Positions 25,323-36,775 of a stretch of DNA of 64,000 nt are shown one piece after another. Made by a program: the position numbers and the translations under genes. How positions within the stretch are numbered: position 1 is the stretch's first letter; the number at the start of each line of letters is the position of its first letter. Under the pieces are notes generated by a model, which saw only the letters and a program-made list of their open reading frames with translations, was not told where the DNA came from and did no database searches. The DNA is from Valencia hispanica (taxonomy: Eukaryota; Chordata; Actinopteri; Cyprinodontiformes; Valenciidae), in assembly GCA_963556495.2 (NCBI GenBank), contig OY747705.1, forward strand, positions 31,407,298 through 31,471,297. The letters are read 5' to 3'.

Positions 25323-28177
25323 TAATAAATAGAAATGTAAATAGAAATATGAAATATGAAATAATGTTACCTTAAAGCTAAGGGAATTTCTTTTTCTCAC
25401 TTAAACTTTTATTTAATGTTTCTACCTGTCTGTTGTTTATTCTCTCCGGGGGAAGTCAGCTACATAGACCATTGTCCTCTATCCTCCTTCCTGACGCTTT
25501 CTTGGCATATGGAGTGGGGTGCTTTATTATTGTGCCAAACCGATTTCCTAGTTGGCTTTTCTACCAATGCTGACAGTCCTGCACGGCAAGTTTACAACAG
25601 CTTAAGAGCTAGATTGCCTTTTACTGCTCATTATTGCAGTATCTGTCACAGAATATGATTGGATTTCTTTTGTTCTTACCATTCTGAAGTTACTAACAGA
25701 ATAAATAACAGAGTAACAGAATAAAATTGATCAAAGTCATGCAAGGTTTTACATACAGTACAATTTTAACACAATGTTTGCGTAGAAAGCTTCTACAGAT
25801 AAAATAGCAGTGGTATCAGGAACTTTGGAGATTTCAGTCTCGCAGTTAACCTCAAGCTTTGTGGGGCTCTAAAAGGGTTTATATGTCAGACTGTATGTTG
25901 TCACTAGTTAGAGACATACTTGTTCAAAACTCAGAGTGTACACAAAAAACTTTGTCCAGTTAGCTCTTCATGGGAAGAGATGCTCTCTCTTTACCATATT
26001 TTTTGCCTGTGACCCAAAAAACAATCTAATTGAAGCTGACAGGAATACCTCAATTCCTGAAGTGCTTTTGCAGAACAGTTTTCTGAGAGGAGCTAACAGC
26101 AACGATGTGAGGGTGTACATCATGATGAAATATGGAAAGCAAGAACAACTTTGTGTTGGTGGGACATGGTGCAGTTTTTTTCTTTGCAGCTCTGAAAATA
26201 GTGTCTTCCCTGCAGAAGTTTGTCTTGTGCAGTTTTCTGCACAACTTGCTCCAGCTGCTAACATTTGCCACGAGGGGCACATTTCATTCTTCATCACGTT
26301 ATTTTTATCTCCCACTGTCTGAATGTATTATTTGGTTTGAATAATCATAATATTAATGAATATTGTTAAGAATTATTCAATTACGAATACATATACTGCC
26401 TTTCTGTTAACATTTTCTAAATACCTCATTGTTGTGTACAGCATTTTTAAATTGATATTTATTTAAATATGAATCCTTGTGAATTTCTCATAATAATTTA
26501 GTAATAAAGGAAATTCATGATGAATTACCTTAAAGTCCAGTGGCTTATTCTACCTACAGGCTTCAAACATGTCAGAGGTTAAAATCTGTGGTATAATGAG
26601 GGGAACATTCACTTTTACTTTTTTTACATAAAACAGAATGAAAAATGTTACAGAGGAAACTCCTGAAGAACCGTTGTGCTGTTTGGTCAGCATTTTATCT
26701 AGTGAGGCAATCAATTGCTCATTGATCGACCCAATAAAGAGAAAATTGACCAATTTTCTATTTGCTTTTCAGTAAAAAAAAATAAAGGTGAGGGATATAA
26801 AAGTGCTAGACATAATATGTTATATCAGTGAGGCTGAATTGAATAAATTGTGTTGTATTCAACACCATTACTGCTATGAGGTAATCAGCAATTTAGTTTT
26901 GTTCATGGCCAGTGTTTGTTACATTTAGTTGTTGAGTTGCCAGAAGGTTTACCAAAATTAATTTATATTTGGCTGCTTTATTATGGGAAACATTATAATA
27001 TTAGTATTAGTCAATAAAATTGTAGGAAAAACAATGCAGTTATAGAATAGCATTTACATTTACAGAATAGCCGAATTTTCCCTGATACTTTTTTGTGGAA
27101 TCTGCCTTTAAAAGTAGTGACAAAGTATTTACTTAAATATAGGACATTATATTTAACAAAATGAAACACTAATACAATAAGACTTTTAGTGCCATTTAAC
27201 ATTCTCTGGAAATTTTTTTTTACTGAAAAACTACTAAAACACCAATTAATTTTAAGCAAACCAAATTTGCTAGCAATTTATTGCAATAAGCTACCTGAAG
27301 ATCTTATACATGCATTTGAATCTAGGAAAATTATGTTCTATAAATTCTAGTCACTTTCTGACATCACATAGTCACACATCTAGCACATTATTTATTTTTC
27401 ATCTGCATCTGTTTCTATAAATTCAAAGTGTTCACACTCTAATGAACTAACTCAACTGTTTTTGTTTGCCAAACCCTGCTGCTATCGCTGACTCCTCGTC
27501 ATTTGGCCCATTTTACTGTTTTGTACCTTTTATAGTTTTGGTCGTTGCATTCCTGACCCTTTCAGTTATGAAATGGTGCCGTTTTGTACCAACCATGCAT
27601 TATATCAAACCTGCCAGGGTCAAGTTTCTAATGCTCCTCCTTTTCTTCCTCCTCCTCCTCCTCTCTTTTCTACCATCCTCACTCGCACTGCCTTTTGAAA
27701 ATATGATTGACCTAAGTATGTTGGTTCAACTTTCAAAACAGGTGGAAACAGACATCAATTGGCGGAGGGGTAGATGTGGTATTGGCCAAAATAACAATGC
27801 AAAAGAATGTTTTTGATTGATTACTTGGAGCTAAGAATCAATACATTTAAATAACTACTTATCCTTAGTTTGTATGTGTTATAGTTTATAAAGAAGAACA
27901 TCTGAATAGACAAATTAGTACCAACCAGTAAAAGCCTGATACCTTCACTGAGCTTTGATCAACTAGTTAATTTATTCCTGCTCCCTTCCTCTTATGTTAG
28001 CAGTCAGATCTGTTTCATTTCCATTGCAAGTCTCTTTTTTGAAAACATCCGCAGTTTCCCATAAAATAGATCTTGTTTACTTTTTCTGCGAAGTTAGTTA
28101 GTTTGTGACATTCTTGGGTTATCTTTTATAAACTGTATCATTTTTATAGAGTAAATTGAAAGTTTTTTTTGTTTTCA
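25323..28177. other. Unique intronic DNA, no gene
   Basis: AT-rich sequence without recognised elements. A short CTCCTC tract lies at about 27640-27663. Open frames on both strands at 25936-26344 overlap each other and show no domain. Confidence 0.5.
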
Positions 28178-28262
28178 TGTGTCCTGTCTGGCAGTGTGGA
28201 GCTCAGAATCGGTGTCTGAGTACCAAGTAGAAGCAAATTTAGAAGTAAATTTAAAGTTTTAA
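28178..28262. repeat. Unclassified repeat R, short fragment
   Basis: 'tgtcctgtctggcagtgtgg' followed by 'agctcagaatcggtgtctga' and 'gtaccaagtagaagc' matches the starts of the repeats at about 32040 and 45598 almost base for base. Homology fades after about 85 bp. Confidence 0.6.
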
Positions 28263-29029
28263 TGATGTCCCAGCCATTTCTATCCATTTCTATAAAAGTG
28301 AAAAACGAATTTTCCTACCCTTCAGTCGTCCCCCCTTTCCAGTTCATGACCTGATATTGTCAAAACAGCAATGTTAACAGTTGATGTATCCAATGACCAC
28401 TCCAGCACAGACACTATATGCAAAAATATACCTGACACTGTTTACCTATGGTAAGAAGTACAATGTCTGTAAAAAACCTAAACATGGCTCCCCTGCTGCA
28501 GGTGTGCTTCCAAACAATGCCGTTGAAAAATGCCCCATATCAGCCGGCTTAAATCTATGCAGAATATTCACTTGGCACTTTGCATTGACTGTTTATGGCA
28601 GGAAGTGGGTGTGTCGAAGGCAGGATATGACCCAGATTCACCTGAGCACATTTCTAGGGAGAGTGTGATTTATTAAGCGGAAATTGCGTGCAGCTGTGTG
28701 TTTGATAGATTCGAAAATTTCTTTGTATGAGTAATTTTTTATTTATTTTTTGCTGATCTTAAGTACGGTTTTAATAAGGATTACGATACGCAGGATACAC
28801 AAAGATTTATTAAAGAGAAACCAGATCTTTCTGTCGAGTCTGTACAGAGATTAGTGGTCCTCTGCACACACGTCAGTCTGCCTTGCATTATTTCGCTGCT
28901 TTTATTCAGCATTCCACACTAATCTCCTTGTTTGTTTAACATTGTTAAATATTACTGTGAATACGTGTAAAAGGCTGCAATATTTGCAACTTCCGCAAGG
29001 AACGTAAGGATGATTTTATTTGGTAAATA
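28263..29029. other. Unique intronic DNA, no gene
   Basis: No repeat end or coding signature recognised between the R fragment and the Tc1 derivative. A 95-codon open frame at 28381-28668 shows no domain. Confidence 0.45.
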
Positions 29030-29568
29030 CTGTGCCATGCAAAAGTATTCATACAATTTGAATCTTTTCACATTTTGTCAGGCAACAACCACTAACCTCA
29101 GTGGGATTTTTGCAGTTTGAAGTATTTTATGATCCATCTGCACCACATTTGAACTAGAAAAAAACTGTTTGCCTTATTTCACTCAGTCAGATTGGATGAA
29201 GAACATCTATGGACAGAAATTTGTGTGTCTTCCCAGAGATTTTTATTTGAATTTAGGTCTGGACTTGGACTAGGACTAGTTCGTTCAAACACAGTGTTAT
29301 TCTTTGATCTACACCTTTCCAACTCAGCTCTGGCTGTATGTTTAGGATTGTTCTCCTCATCCCATGAGCTGAAGAAAAGCTTCCTTATAGCACGATGTTG
29401 CCACCACCATTCTTCCCAGAGAGCATGGTGTGTTCAATGTGGTTTTGTTTTTTGCATTACTTTGTATTGGTCTAAAAGAAAATTCCTCCAAAAGGAATTG
29501 AAGTTTATGGTTGGAAAGGGGACAAAATGTGAAAAAGTTTAATGGGTATTAATTATTTTGCAATGCAC
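29030..29568 (-). mobile_element. Tc1/mariner deletion derivative
   Basis: The terminal repeats are 'gtgccatgcaaaagtattc' with 'cttttcacattttgtc' on the left, and reversed 'gtgcattgcaaaataatta' with 'ctttttcacattttgtc' on the right. TA is found at 29028-29029 and 29569-29570. Only about 540 bp remain. Minus-strand transposase scraps survive: SPDLNSNKNL near 29235-29265, where the family has SPDLNPIENL, and a GGG-type motif near 29400-29415. It ends 200 bp before the negr1 exon. Confidence 0.82.
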
Positions 29569-29768
29569 TAAAACTACAGAGAGTTATAGCACAAACTCAC
29601 AGCTGGAGAATAGCATAGCGTGAAAACAGACAAATTCTATGTGACAAATGAATAAGATATGGTTTTGACAGCAAACAATGTAGCCCATTGTGCAAAAAAC
29701 ATTTGTGTTCTTTATTTGACTTTATGTTTTTTACAAGTAATTCAACCAAATATCTCTTGTCAACTCAG

Positions 29769-30007
29769 GTGCTACCTGTTGGATGGGATCTCTAAAGGAG
29801 CCTGGCTGAACCGCTCAAGCATCATTTTCGCTGGGGACGACAAGTGGTCCGTGGACCCGCGTGTGTCCATAGTGTCCAGTGTTGGAGACAAACACGAGTA
29901 CAGCCTACAGATACAAAAAGTGGATGTTAGCGATGACGGCCAATACACATGTTCGATTCAGAGCGAACGCAACCCACGGCCAAAGCTCCTCAACCTCATC
30001 GTAAAAG
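29769..30007 (+). CDS. negr1: negr1-like IgLON exon, first Ig domain (partial gene)
   Basis: This 239-bp exon encodes 79 full codons and most of an Ig domain of an IgLON protein, a GPI-anchored neuronal cell-surface adhesion molecule. Visible are the first domain cysteine (CYL), the core tryptophan in [13 protein letters not shown] with an N-glycosylation motif NRS, then [22 protein letters not shown] and the DDGQYTCS motif with the second cysteine. [13 protein letters not shown] and [11 protein letters not shown] resemble NEGR1 more than LSAMP, OPCML or NTM; this is from family knowledge, not a search. The acceptor is placed at AACTCAG before GTGCTAC, because residues upstream of LRC do not resemble the family. 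The donor is G/GTATAT after GTAAAAG. The exon enters in phase 2 and leaves in phase 1. Signal-peptide exon 1 and Ig domains 2 and 3 were not found, so they should lie outside. A paralogue such as lsamp is the main alternative. Confidence 0.9.
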
Positions 30008-30207
30008 GTATATTGGGATGGCTTGTATGTCGTTGCTGCTGTGTATCTTCTAAAAGCAAGAATTTCTTTTCTAGAACTGCACTGTTGAAATTCTGTTGTC
30101 TGCATGGTTTTATTAGAATGCGTGTTTGGTATTTTGAAGGATATGCTTCATTTTATTATTCCTGCCCTTTGTCCTTTTTCTATTTTAACACCTTATTTGT
30201 TGCATAG

Positions 30208-31565
30208 AAGAGCTGTCGCTGGAGAAAGTGAAAGCAAACTGACATTTTGCCTTTAGGCTACACAATATAAAGCAGAGGCTTGCTGGTTTAAATGACTGGA
30301 GGCAGACTACTGCTTTAATCAGGCCTCCCTAGGTTTTGTCACAGCAGGTACCTTAGAAAAGATGTGATTCATATGACTTCAAACCTGTGTGTTACACCAT
30401 ACTCAACATGCTATAAACAGTGTTATGACTTAGTTTGTGTCCGTTGAGAACACTATAAGCTAGAATCCATGAAAATCAATCTTTTGCCTCGTTCTGTCTC
30501 TTTAATAGGTTGATTTTTTTTTTCTTTCATAGATTTCCTGACAATCTGTCAAAGCAAAACACTTTTTTAGGTCCCACTGTTTATTTCACAACACATGGAA
30601 CACATTTTTGTAGCTCCACAGTTTTGTTTTTCACAGCACAGTTTGATGGCAAAAATTCACTTCTCAGTCAATTGAGTTATACTTTATATACTCAAGAGAA
30701 CCCAAGCTTAGTGTAACTCTCCAAAGAAACACAACATTACAATAACATTGTATTAATCCAAGGGTCGTAAGGGTCGGGTTTGCATCTTGTAGAAATATCA
30801 GCTCTATTCTGTGTGATGTAAACAGATGTCCAGCTGGTTGCTCTGTTACAACATATGTTCTGTTGTGAAACCCATCTTAGCAGTGTGATCATACTGTACC
30901 AGCAGTTTGTTTTGTTTTGCCTAAATCTTGGTTAAAGTATTTGGTTTAGTATTTATTTTTCTTTTTTTTATGGGAAATCTAATCATTTCATTGGAAGCCT
31001 GGACAGCAATACACTTTGTGAAGTAAGTTGCTAGTAACTATTGTCAAAACAAATGATCTCTTTTCTTCTGAGATATTTGTTCCTCCTTAGAAAGTACCAG
31101 TAAAGGGCAATACATGAGTAAAAAGGAGAATACATTCCTGATTTTTTCTGTTGCTTCTTGGCCTCAGCTCCACCTGCATCCATTAGCCTCAATATTAAAA
31201 CTTCTGACAGCTGAATGGAAAACTTCTCATTATGTAGTTTTGATAGAGATGTTCTTGTAGTTCTTGGCATCCTTGTATATTATACAATGACAGTACACAA
31301 TACAATGAGATTACTGACATGAGACCAAGCACAACCTCACTCTGATGGCAGTGACCTGTACCAGCAGGTCAGTTACCCCTGCCACACCGTGAAAACAGAT
31401 GGGGAATGGCTCATCAACGTAACAGGTTTCTGGCTGGAACAAGCCTGAATTTCTGCAGAACACACCTCACAACCCAACTAACCTAAAGTGACCTAAACAA
31501 CCTCACCTAAAATATATTTTATCTGAGTTGTACATAAATTAATTTGGGTTTATGATGGATATTTG
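30208..31565. other. Unique intronic DNA, no gene
   Basis: Nothing recognised. The region just 3' of the exon stays open in the exon's reading frame up to 30207, treated under the findings. Confidence 0.45.
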
Positions 31566-31700
31566 GTTAACACATTGGACCCCCGCCTATTTGCAGTTGA
31601 GTATTCATGGATTCACCTATTTGTTGATCTTTCTGTGCAATGTAACTTTAGCTTATTTGTGGAAAATCCATGTATTCTCAGATTTTTTTATTGTGCATAT
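31566..31700. mobile_element. Possible Tigger/pogo-like MITE end
   Basis: 'ggacccccgcctatttgcag' with 'ttgagtattcatggattcac' resembles the repeated 'cgcctattcgcggttgagtattcgcggattcac' ends of pogo/Tigger-class elements, after CpG decay. No second terminus was found, so the extent is a guess. Confidence 0.35.
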
Positions 31701-32294
31701 GTAAAATATTGGGGGGAAAACAGCAGCTCGATGAGCTGGAATATGTAGGTGCAATGCTATTTGACTTAGTATCTGCTGGTGTTTGCAAAGCAGCCAAATT
31801 TAAGACTGCCATTCATTTTCCTTGCTGGTGATTGGCTATACCCCCAAGAGCAGAAATAAAAGAAGACTGTAGACATAGGCCTAAGCTTCTGTGGTAGTGC
31901 TCAGACGGTCTTCACTGAGCATAGTAATGCACATTAAGGTTTATATGGTGTGCAAACTTTTAAAATAGACTGTATTGAGTGTTTGTTTTGGGGTTGTTTT
32001 TTTTACGTGTCCGTGTTTTGTTTTTGTTTTTTGCCAGACAGGACAGTCTGGCAGTGTGGCGCTCAGAATTGGTGTCTGAGTACTAAGATGAAGCCCAATA
32101 GATTTACTTTCACAAGTGGAGCATTACAGCTTTTGCTATAGTACTCCACTTGATGTATGTGTAAGAAATCTTTATTAGAAATTGCTATAGTTTTTTTTCC
32201 ACCTGATATTATGGACACGGAGACAGAAAATAAAGTGTACAAAAGAAAGAACATGAAGAGAGGTAGAATAAAAAGTTGTGAGGTTGAGTTGAAG

Positions 32295-33280
32295 ATACGG
32301 AGACACTGATGCATGCTTTTATCTCCAGTAGAATTGATTACTGTAATGCCCTGCTTTCTGGTCTTCCCAAAAAGAGTATATCAGGTTTACAACTTCTACA
32401 AAATTCAGCAGCACGTGTCCTGACGAAGACCAGGAGGCGGGAGCACATTACACCGGTCTTAAAATCATTGCATTGGCTCCCCGTACATTTCAGGATCGAC
32501 TTTAAGGTTCTTTTAATGATTTTTAAGTGTCTTAATGGTCTTGGGCCTTCCTATCTCTCTGAACTGCTTTTACCATACACACAAGCATGGCAAGGCGTCT
32601 TTCCAGTTTTATGGCCCTCACCTCTGGAACAGGCTGCCAGAGGACCTCAGGGCTGCAGAGAACGTTCATGTTTTTAAGAGCAGGCTCAAGACTCACCTTT
32701 TTAGCTTAGCTTTCAACTGATTATTATTTATCACTGTTTGTTTAATTGCTCTGCATGTTTTATATGATTATATTTTTATCAGTTTTACTATTTAATCTTA
32801 GCACATTAATTTACCGTTTCTTTTTATACTTTAATTTATCTTAATCCCCGTTCCAGTGTTTCCTCTGTGGGAGCCCTCTGCCCCGGGAGCGGTGGTCGGC
32901 TGTGGCTCCCTGGGTGCTCTCCAGGTGGAGCTTGGGTGGAGGTGGGGGTCTTGGCCTTGCCTCCACTGGGTCCCCTGTGTCATTGCCTCGGCTGCTGCTG
33001 TTAGTCTACCGCTGCCGGGGCAGATGGCTCCTCTGACGGCGTTTCCTTGCATGGTTCATCTACACTCGGCCCAATGTCCTTTTTTACTTTTTCTTTTAAC
33101 TGTGTGTGTGCATGGGAGACGGATTGGGGGGTGGGGGGTATAACTGTGACCATGCTTTTAAATCTGTGGGGGAGGGAAGGGAATGTGGTTTTATTCGGGG
33201 TCATTTTAATCTGTAAAGCACTTTGTGATGCAACTTCTTGCATGAAAAGCGCTTTATAAATAAAGTTTGATTTGATATGA
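32295..33280 (+). mobile_element. L2-type LINE (copy A), 5' truncated, inserted in R
   Basis: The 3' end of an L2-like LINE in plus orientation: C-terminal RT ORF, a GC-richer 3' UTR (about 32860-33060) and the terminal 'ataaagtttgatttgat' tail. GATAC occurs at both junctions (left 32294-32298, right about 33279-33283), consistent with a short target duplication. It is the same family as copy B (46213-47505) and copy C (60043-60139). Confidence 0.87.
32309..32720 (+). pseudogene. L2 copy A reverse-transcriptase C-terminus, frameshifted
   Basis: The first frame reads [48 protein letters not shown] and [10 protein letters not shown]. It then shifts near 32575-32595, after which another frame gives [20 protein letters not shown], then [15 protein letters not shown] and the stop. 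Compared with copy B, about 20 residues (the SWSLRSSGSRLLV region) are missing at the joint, so an internal deletion caused the shift. Catalytic RT motifs and the endonuclease are absent. Confidence 0.85.
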
Positions 33281-33342
33281 TACAAGATTGGAAGGGGAAC
33301 AAAGAAAACACAAGAAAACATCCCAGTCCACCTCCACACCCG

Positions 33343-35148
33343 CATGTGTATAAGGAATATAATTTTCACACATGGATAAGTCAACCTTAGAGTTCAAACT
33401 AGAACTCCACTGAGAATCTTTAAGATTTTTAGGAGATGGGATGAATTTGCCAGTATCTGTCTCCAAATGTAGGTATTTTGGTGAAGAATTTATGGAATTT
33501 CAAAAACAATGCTACTTCTAAATATGTGCTGCATTCAAGCAAAATATGGTCCAAGAAACTATACCTTATTTTTTCCCCTGTTATGGGCTGCAGGTGTAGC
33601 TTGTACAACAAAAAGAAAGCTCTAATTGCACCCACTGGCTCTTTAGAGTGCCACTTTGACTTTGCAGTTACAGTAGCCTCTGTTGAAAAAATCTGACCAA
33701 AAGTGGGAGAGCGAGTATGTGCCATAACCAATAGCGTTTAACCTGCCACTTCCTAGGCCTAACAGTGACTTGATTGGGGGTCCCTCTGGGCTTGGGGGTT
33801 TGGGCTTTCAGCCCAACAAATATCCTCAGGCTAGAAAGAGAGATCTCTGGTAAAAAGCAATGTCACGGTAAAAGGTGGCATTGACTTGTAAGTTGAAACA
33901 GAGAGGGATGATGCATTAGAACTTCCTGCTGCTCATCAATTTGATTACAATTTTTGCTTCAGGGCAGGTTGAAACAGAAACTAACATTAACTGGTGTCTT
34001 TTCGTCAAAGTTACATATACTGTAGTATTTTTGAACTGTACTACACCAAAATGTGGAAGTTGTAGTCTCGAAAAGTATGGAATTTTTAAATGACTAATGT
34101 GTTGGAACCCTAACAGATTTGCCCCTTTTGCTATTATAGAGTTATTTGCCCTGGCCTAATGTTGCAACCATGGTTAATAGCGTCCAATGTGGAATACAAT
34201 TGACTATACTACATTTCACAACACATTTAAGGTCTGCTTTTTAAAGTGCAAAAAAAGGAGACCATCCTCTTGTCAGAAAAGTCTTAACTTGCTGAGTTTT
34301 TTAGCCTTCAGACTTTCAGTGACTTACAAAACAAACAAGCAATTTAAGTTGTCAAAAAGGTTAATCAGACATTATTCTATTTGACAACTTGAACTGAATA
34401 AACATTACTTTGTAGTGTCACCACAATGTGGCTGTACATTTCTCACAGTTTTTATTCTACAGAATGACCATTGGTCTTCACTGGAAGTGTAGTAGTCAAA
34501 ATTTGGTCATAAAGTGTAATAAAGGCTTGTCACAAAATTTTTTGCACGTGCAGCAATACATGTTCTCTGACCAGCTAAGGTCAGTTGACTTGGAGCACCC
34601 AGTAAATGCTGAAAACAAACATGTTCTCTGACCAGATAAAGGTCAGTTGACCCAGCCAAGAGGGTTCTTGGCTGGAGCACCCAGTAAATAAATGTTTAAT
34701 GTAGGATGAAGCACCAAACCAGATGTGTCCCATCAGGACAGTGGTGACGCAGGCACACTGTTTAAATTCTGTATGCTAATGATAGTCACGAGAGTCTTGG
34801 GGAATCGGTGGAGAATGACAGACCTGTATCATTGATGCTGTTTCCTGCTTAGAGAACGTATGTACCTTTGTGAATAAATACCGGCAAAAGGCTGCATTCT
34901 AGAACTGAAGCTGTGTCGTCTGTTCATTAGTTTTCCATTACTGTTTTGGATGTAAAAAGCGAAACAAAAGAAGCAAACAATAAGGAGGAGTAAAAATGAA
35001 ACACACAAACTACTCCCGCAAGAGGAGTATGACAACAACTCAGGATCCATACTGTATAAAAGTTGATAGGGATATTTGAAATGGTACAACTGAAAAGAAA
35101 CACAGATGTCAAATATGTTTGATAAGGCCTGTCTCAGAGTATTTTGTA
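33343..35148. other. Intronic DNA, no gene
   Basis: No coding or transposon signal recognised apart from the local duplication at 34559-34690. Open frames of 60-100 codons at 33429-33731 and 34829-35112 lack domains and overlap each other in different frames. Confidence 0.45.
34559..34690 (+). repeat. Imperfect tandem duplication with a hairpin insert
   Basis: Unit 1 (34559-34612) reads 'catgttctctgaccag', 'taaggtcagttga' and 'tggagcacccagtaaat'. Unit 2 (34619-34690) repeats all three blocks but has an extra segment forming a perfect 10-bp hairpin: CCAGCCAAGA (34652-34661), loop GGGT, TCTTGGCTGG (34666-34675). Confidence 0.88.
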
Positions 35149-35156
35149 GTATTTAG

Positions 35157-36119
35157 TAGGGGTGTCAAATTATCGCGTTATTTGCAATCAATTAATTACA
35201 GCCATATTTAGCGCGCTGTTTGTTAATCGCGTTAATCAAATTTTTAATCTTTAATTTCACAGTTTCTGCATGCGAGTTCCCTTTAAAAAGAAAACGTTTT
35301 ATGCACTGGGCCTCTTGTGCTTGAGTTCTTCGCGGTTAACCACACCCTAAAGTGAACATCGGTTGGCTGTAAACTCATCAGAAGATGACTGGCTTCCATC
35401 GTGGTGGGGAGGGCGAGGTGAGGAGGAACAGTGAGTTGCCGACAGTGTTGCCAACTTTGCTATATATGGTGAGTTTTTAGACCCCTTTAGTGATTCTTTC
35501 TAAAAAACAAAAAAACAACTGGCAGCAAATATATCACATTTTTATGGGATTATTGGAAACTTTTGGGTGAAGCATGTAACGTTGTTCCTCTTCTCACCGA
35601 GCAGCGGGGCGCTCTCCCATCTCAGAGCTCACAGCAGGCAACCAGTCTGCACCACACACTGCAGCTACACCCGGCCACCCAGGTCCAGCGGTATGGCAAG
35701 CAATCGGTATCAAAAATAATGCACATATTACATGTTGTTTTAACCTGTAATACAGCTGGACTCAGAAAAGATATTGACCCCACTGCGTCTAGAATGAATG
35801 AATCGCAAATGCTCGAAGCAGAAGGTTGCAGGCGCCACTTGGGACTAGTCAGAAAAACAGCAGAATGCAAATGGCTGGGACTGCATCTGTTTAAGTCTGT
35901 TACATACAATAAATGACTTCATAAAGCCAGTTTTTTTAATTACATGTATCAAACTTTTGTTCTACCACAATAATGTAATGAATTTAAAAGCAAATACCTC
36001 AAGAGGAGGGCTTTTCTCAGCAATTATTAGATGAGATTAAAAAAGAGATTAATTAGATTAATTAATCACAGATCATAATTAGTTAATCTCATAGTTTTTT
36101 TAATCTCATGACAGCCCTA
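35157..36119. mobile_element. Non-autonomous hAT element with 8-bp duplication
   Basis: The left end is TAGGGGTGTCAAATTATCGC. The right end, reversed, is TAGGGCTGTCATGAGATTAA. They are flanked by GTATTTAG at 35149-35156 and 36120-36127 (8/8). The 963-bp interior shows no transposase. Sub-terminal regions at both ends are rich in ATTAATC/GATTAAT. It is related to the inverted, truncated copy at 14790-15456. Confidence 0.93.
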
Positions 36120-36388
36120 GTATTTAGTATTTACTACAGCCTATTTAGGGTTTTTAGAACATAAAATATTAAACTCAATACCAATAAAAATTCCTGATAT
36201 TGGAGAAAAAACTTAAAGGTTGTTTAACCTTTAAGGGGTTAAAGGGGTTGTTTTTAATACAGATAAAAACAACATACTTAACTATAGTACCATGTTTCTC
36301 TTGTCCTCCTTAGCTCAAAACCAATATGGTACAATCAAGTCAGCCTTTTAGAAAAGAAAAGAAAAGGAAGATTAATTTATGTAATAAA

Positions 36389-36767
36389 TAGGGGTGTGAC
36401 GGTACACAAACATTACGGCTCAGCAATGGTTTGGTTGGTTTTTGGTCAGCTTCAGTCTAAATAAACAATGTTTTTTTTTTACTTCATTCAGCAGTGAACT
36501 AAATATGTTTTGCTACAGCTGAATCAGGTAATACAATGCTAAATGTTTCCAAATGGCACACTTTAGTGTTAACTGGACCTTTATTTCTTTTATTAACCCC
36601 TAATTTTTTGGTGGTGCTGTTTAAAGTTGTTGCGTGACCAAATGTTGAGATCTGCACTTTAGTTTTGCAGATTGATATTCTCCTTGTGTTCAGGATTAAA
36701 ACAATAATTTTTTGATACCTTTTTTGATATGATTATATGTATTCACACATGTACCGCTACACCCCCA
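36389..36767. mobile_element. hAT MITE
   Basis: The left end TAGGGGTGTGACGGTACAC pairs with the right end read in reverse, GGGGGTGTAGCGGTACATGTG. The flanks GTAATAAA (36381-36388) and GCAACACA (36768-36775) agree at 5 of 8 positions, which may be a decayed duplication. There is no coding sequence. Confidence 0.65.
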
Positions 36768-36775
36768 GCAACACA

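Larger units (their letters stand above)
32037..33342. repeat. Unclassified repeat R, split by an L2 insertion
   Basis: The left part (32037-32294) matches 45598-45890: 'ctggcagtgtggcgctcaga', 'agcattacagcttttgctat' and 'tctttattagaaattgc'. The right part (33281-33342) matches 45880-45937: 'ggaaggggaacaaa', 'aaacacaaga' and 'cctccacacc'. In the 45.6-kb copy these two parts are contiguous, so the L2 in between is an insertion. R has no recognised coding sequence. Confidence 0.65.

Noticed and set aside
29192..29542. 116-codon open frame upstream of the negr1 exon
   Set aside because: It lies on the strand opposite to the Tc1 transposase scraps and within the Tc1 terminal repeats.
29659..29768. 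Extension of the negr1 exon upstream to an in-frame ATG
   Set aside because: Residues before LRC (VIQPNISCQ) do not resemble the family, and a good acceptor AACTCAG precedes the conserved part.
32856..33384. Overlapping open frames on both strands
   Set aside because: They lie in the GC-richer 3' UTR of L2 copy A and have no resemblance to known proteins.
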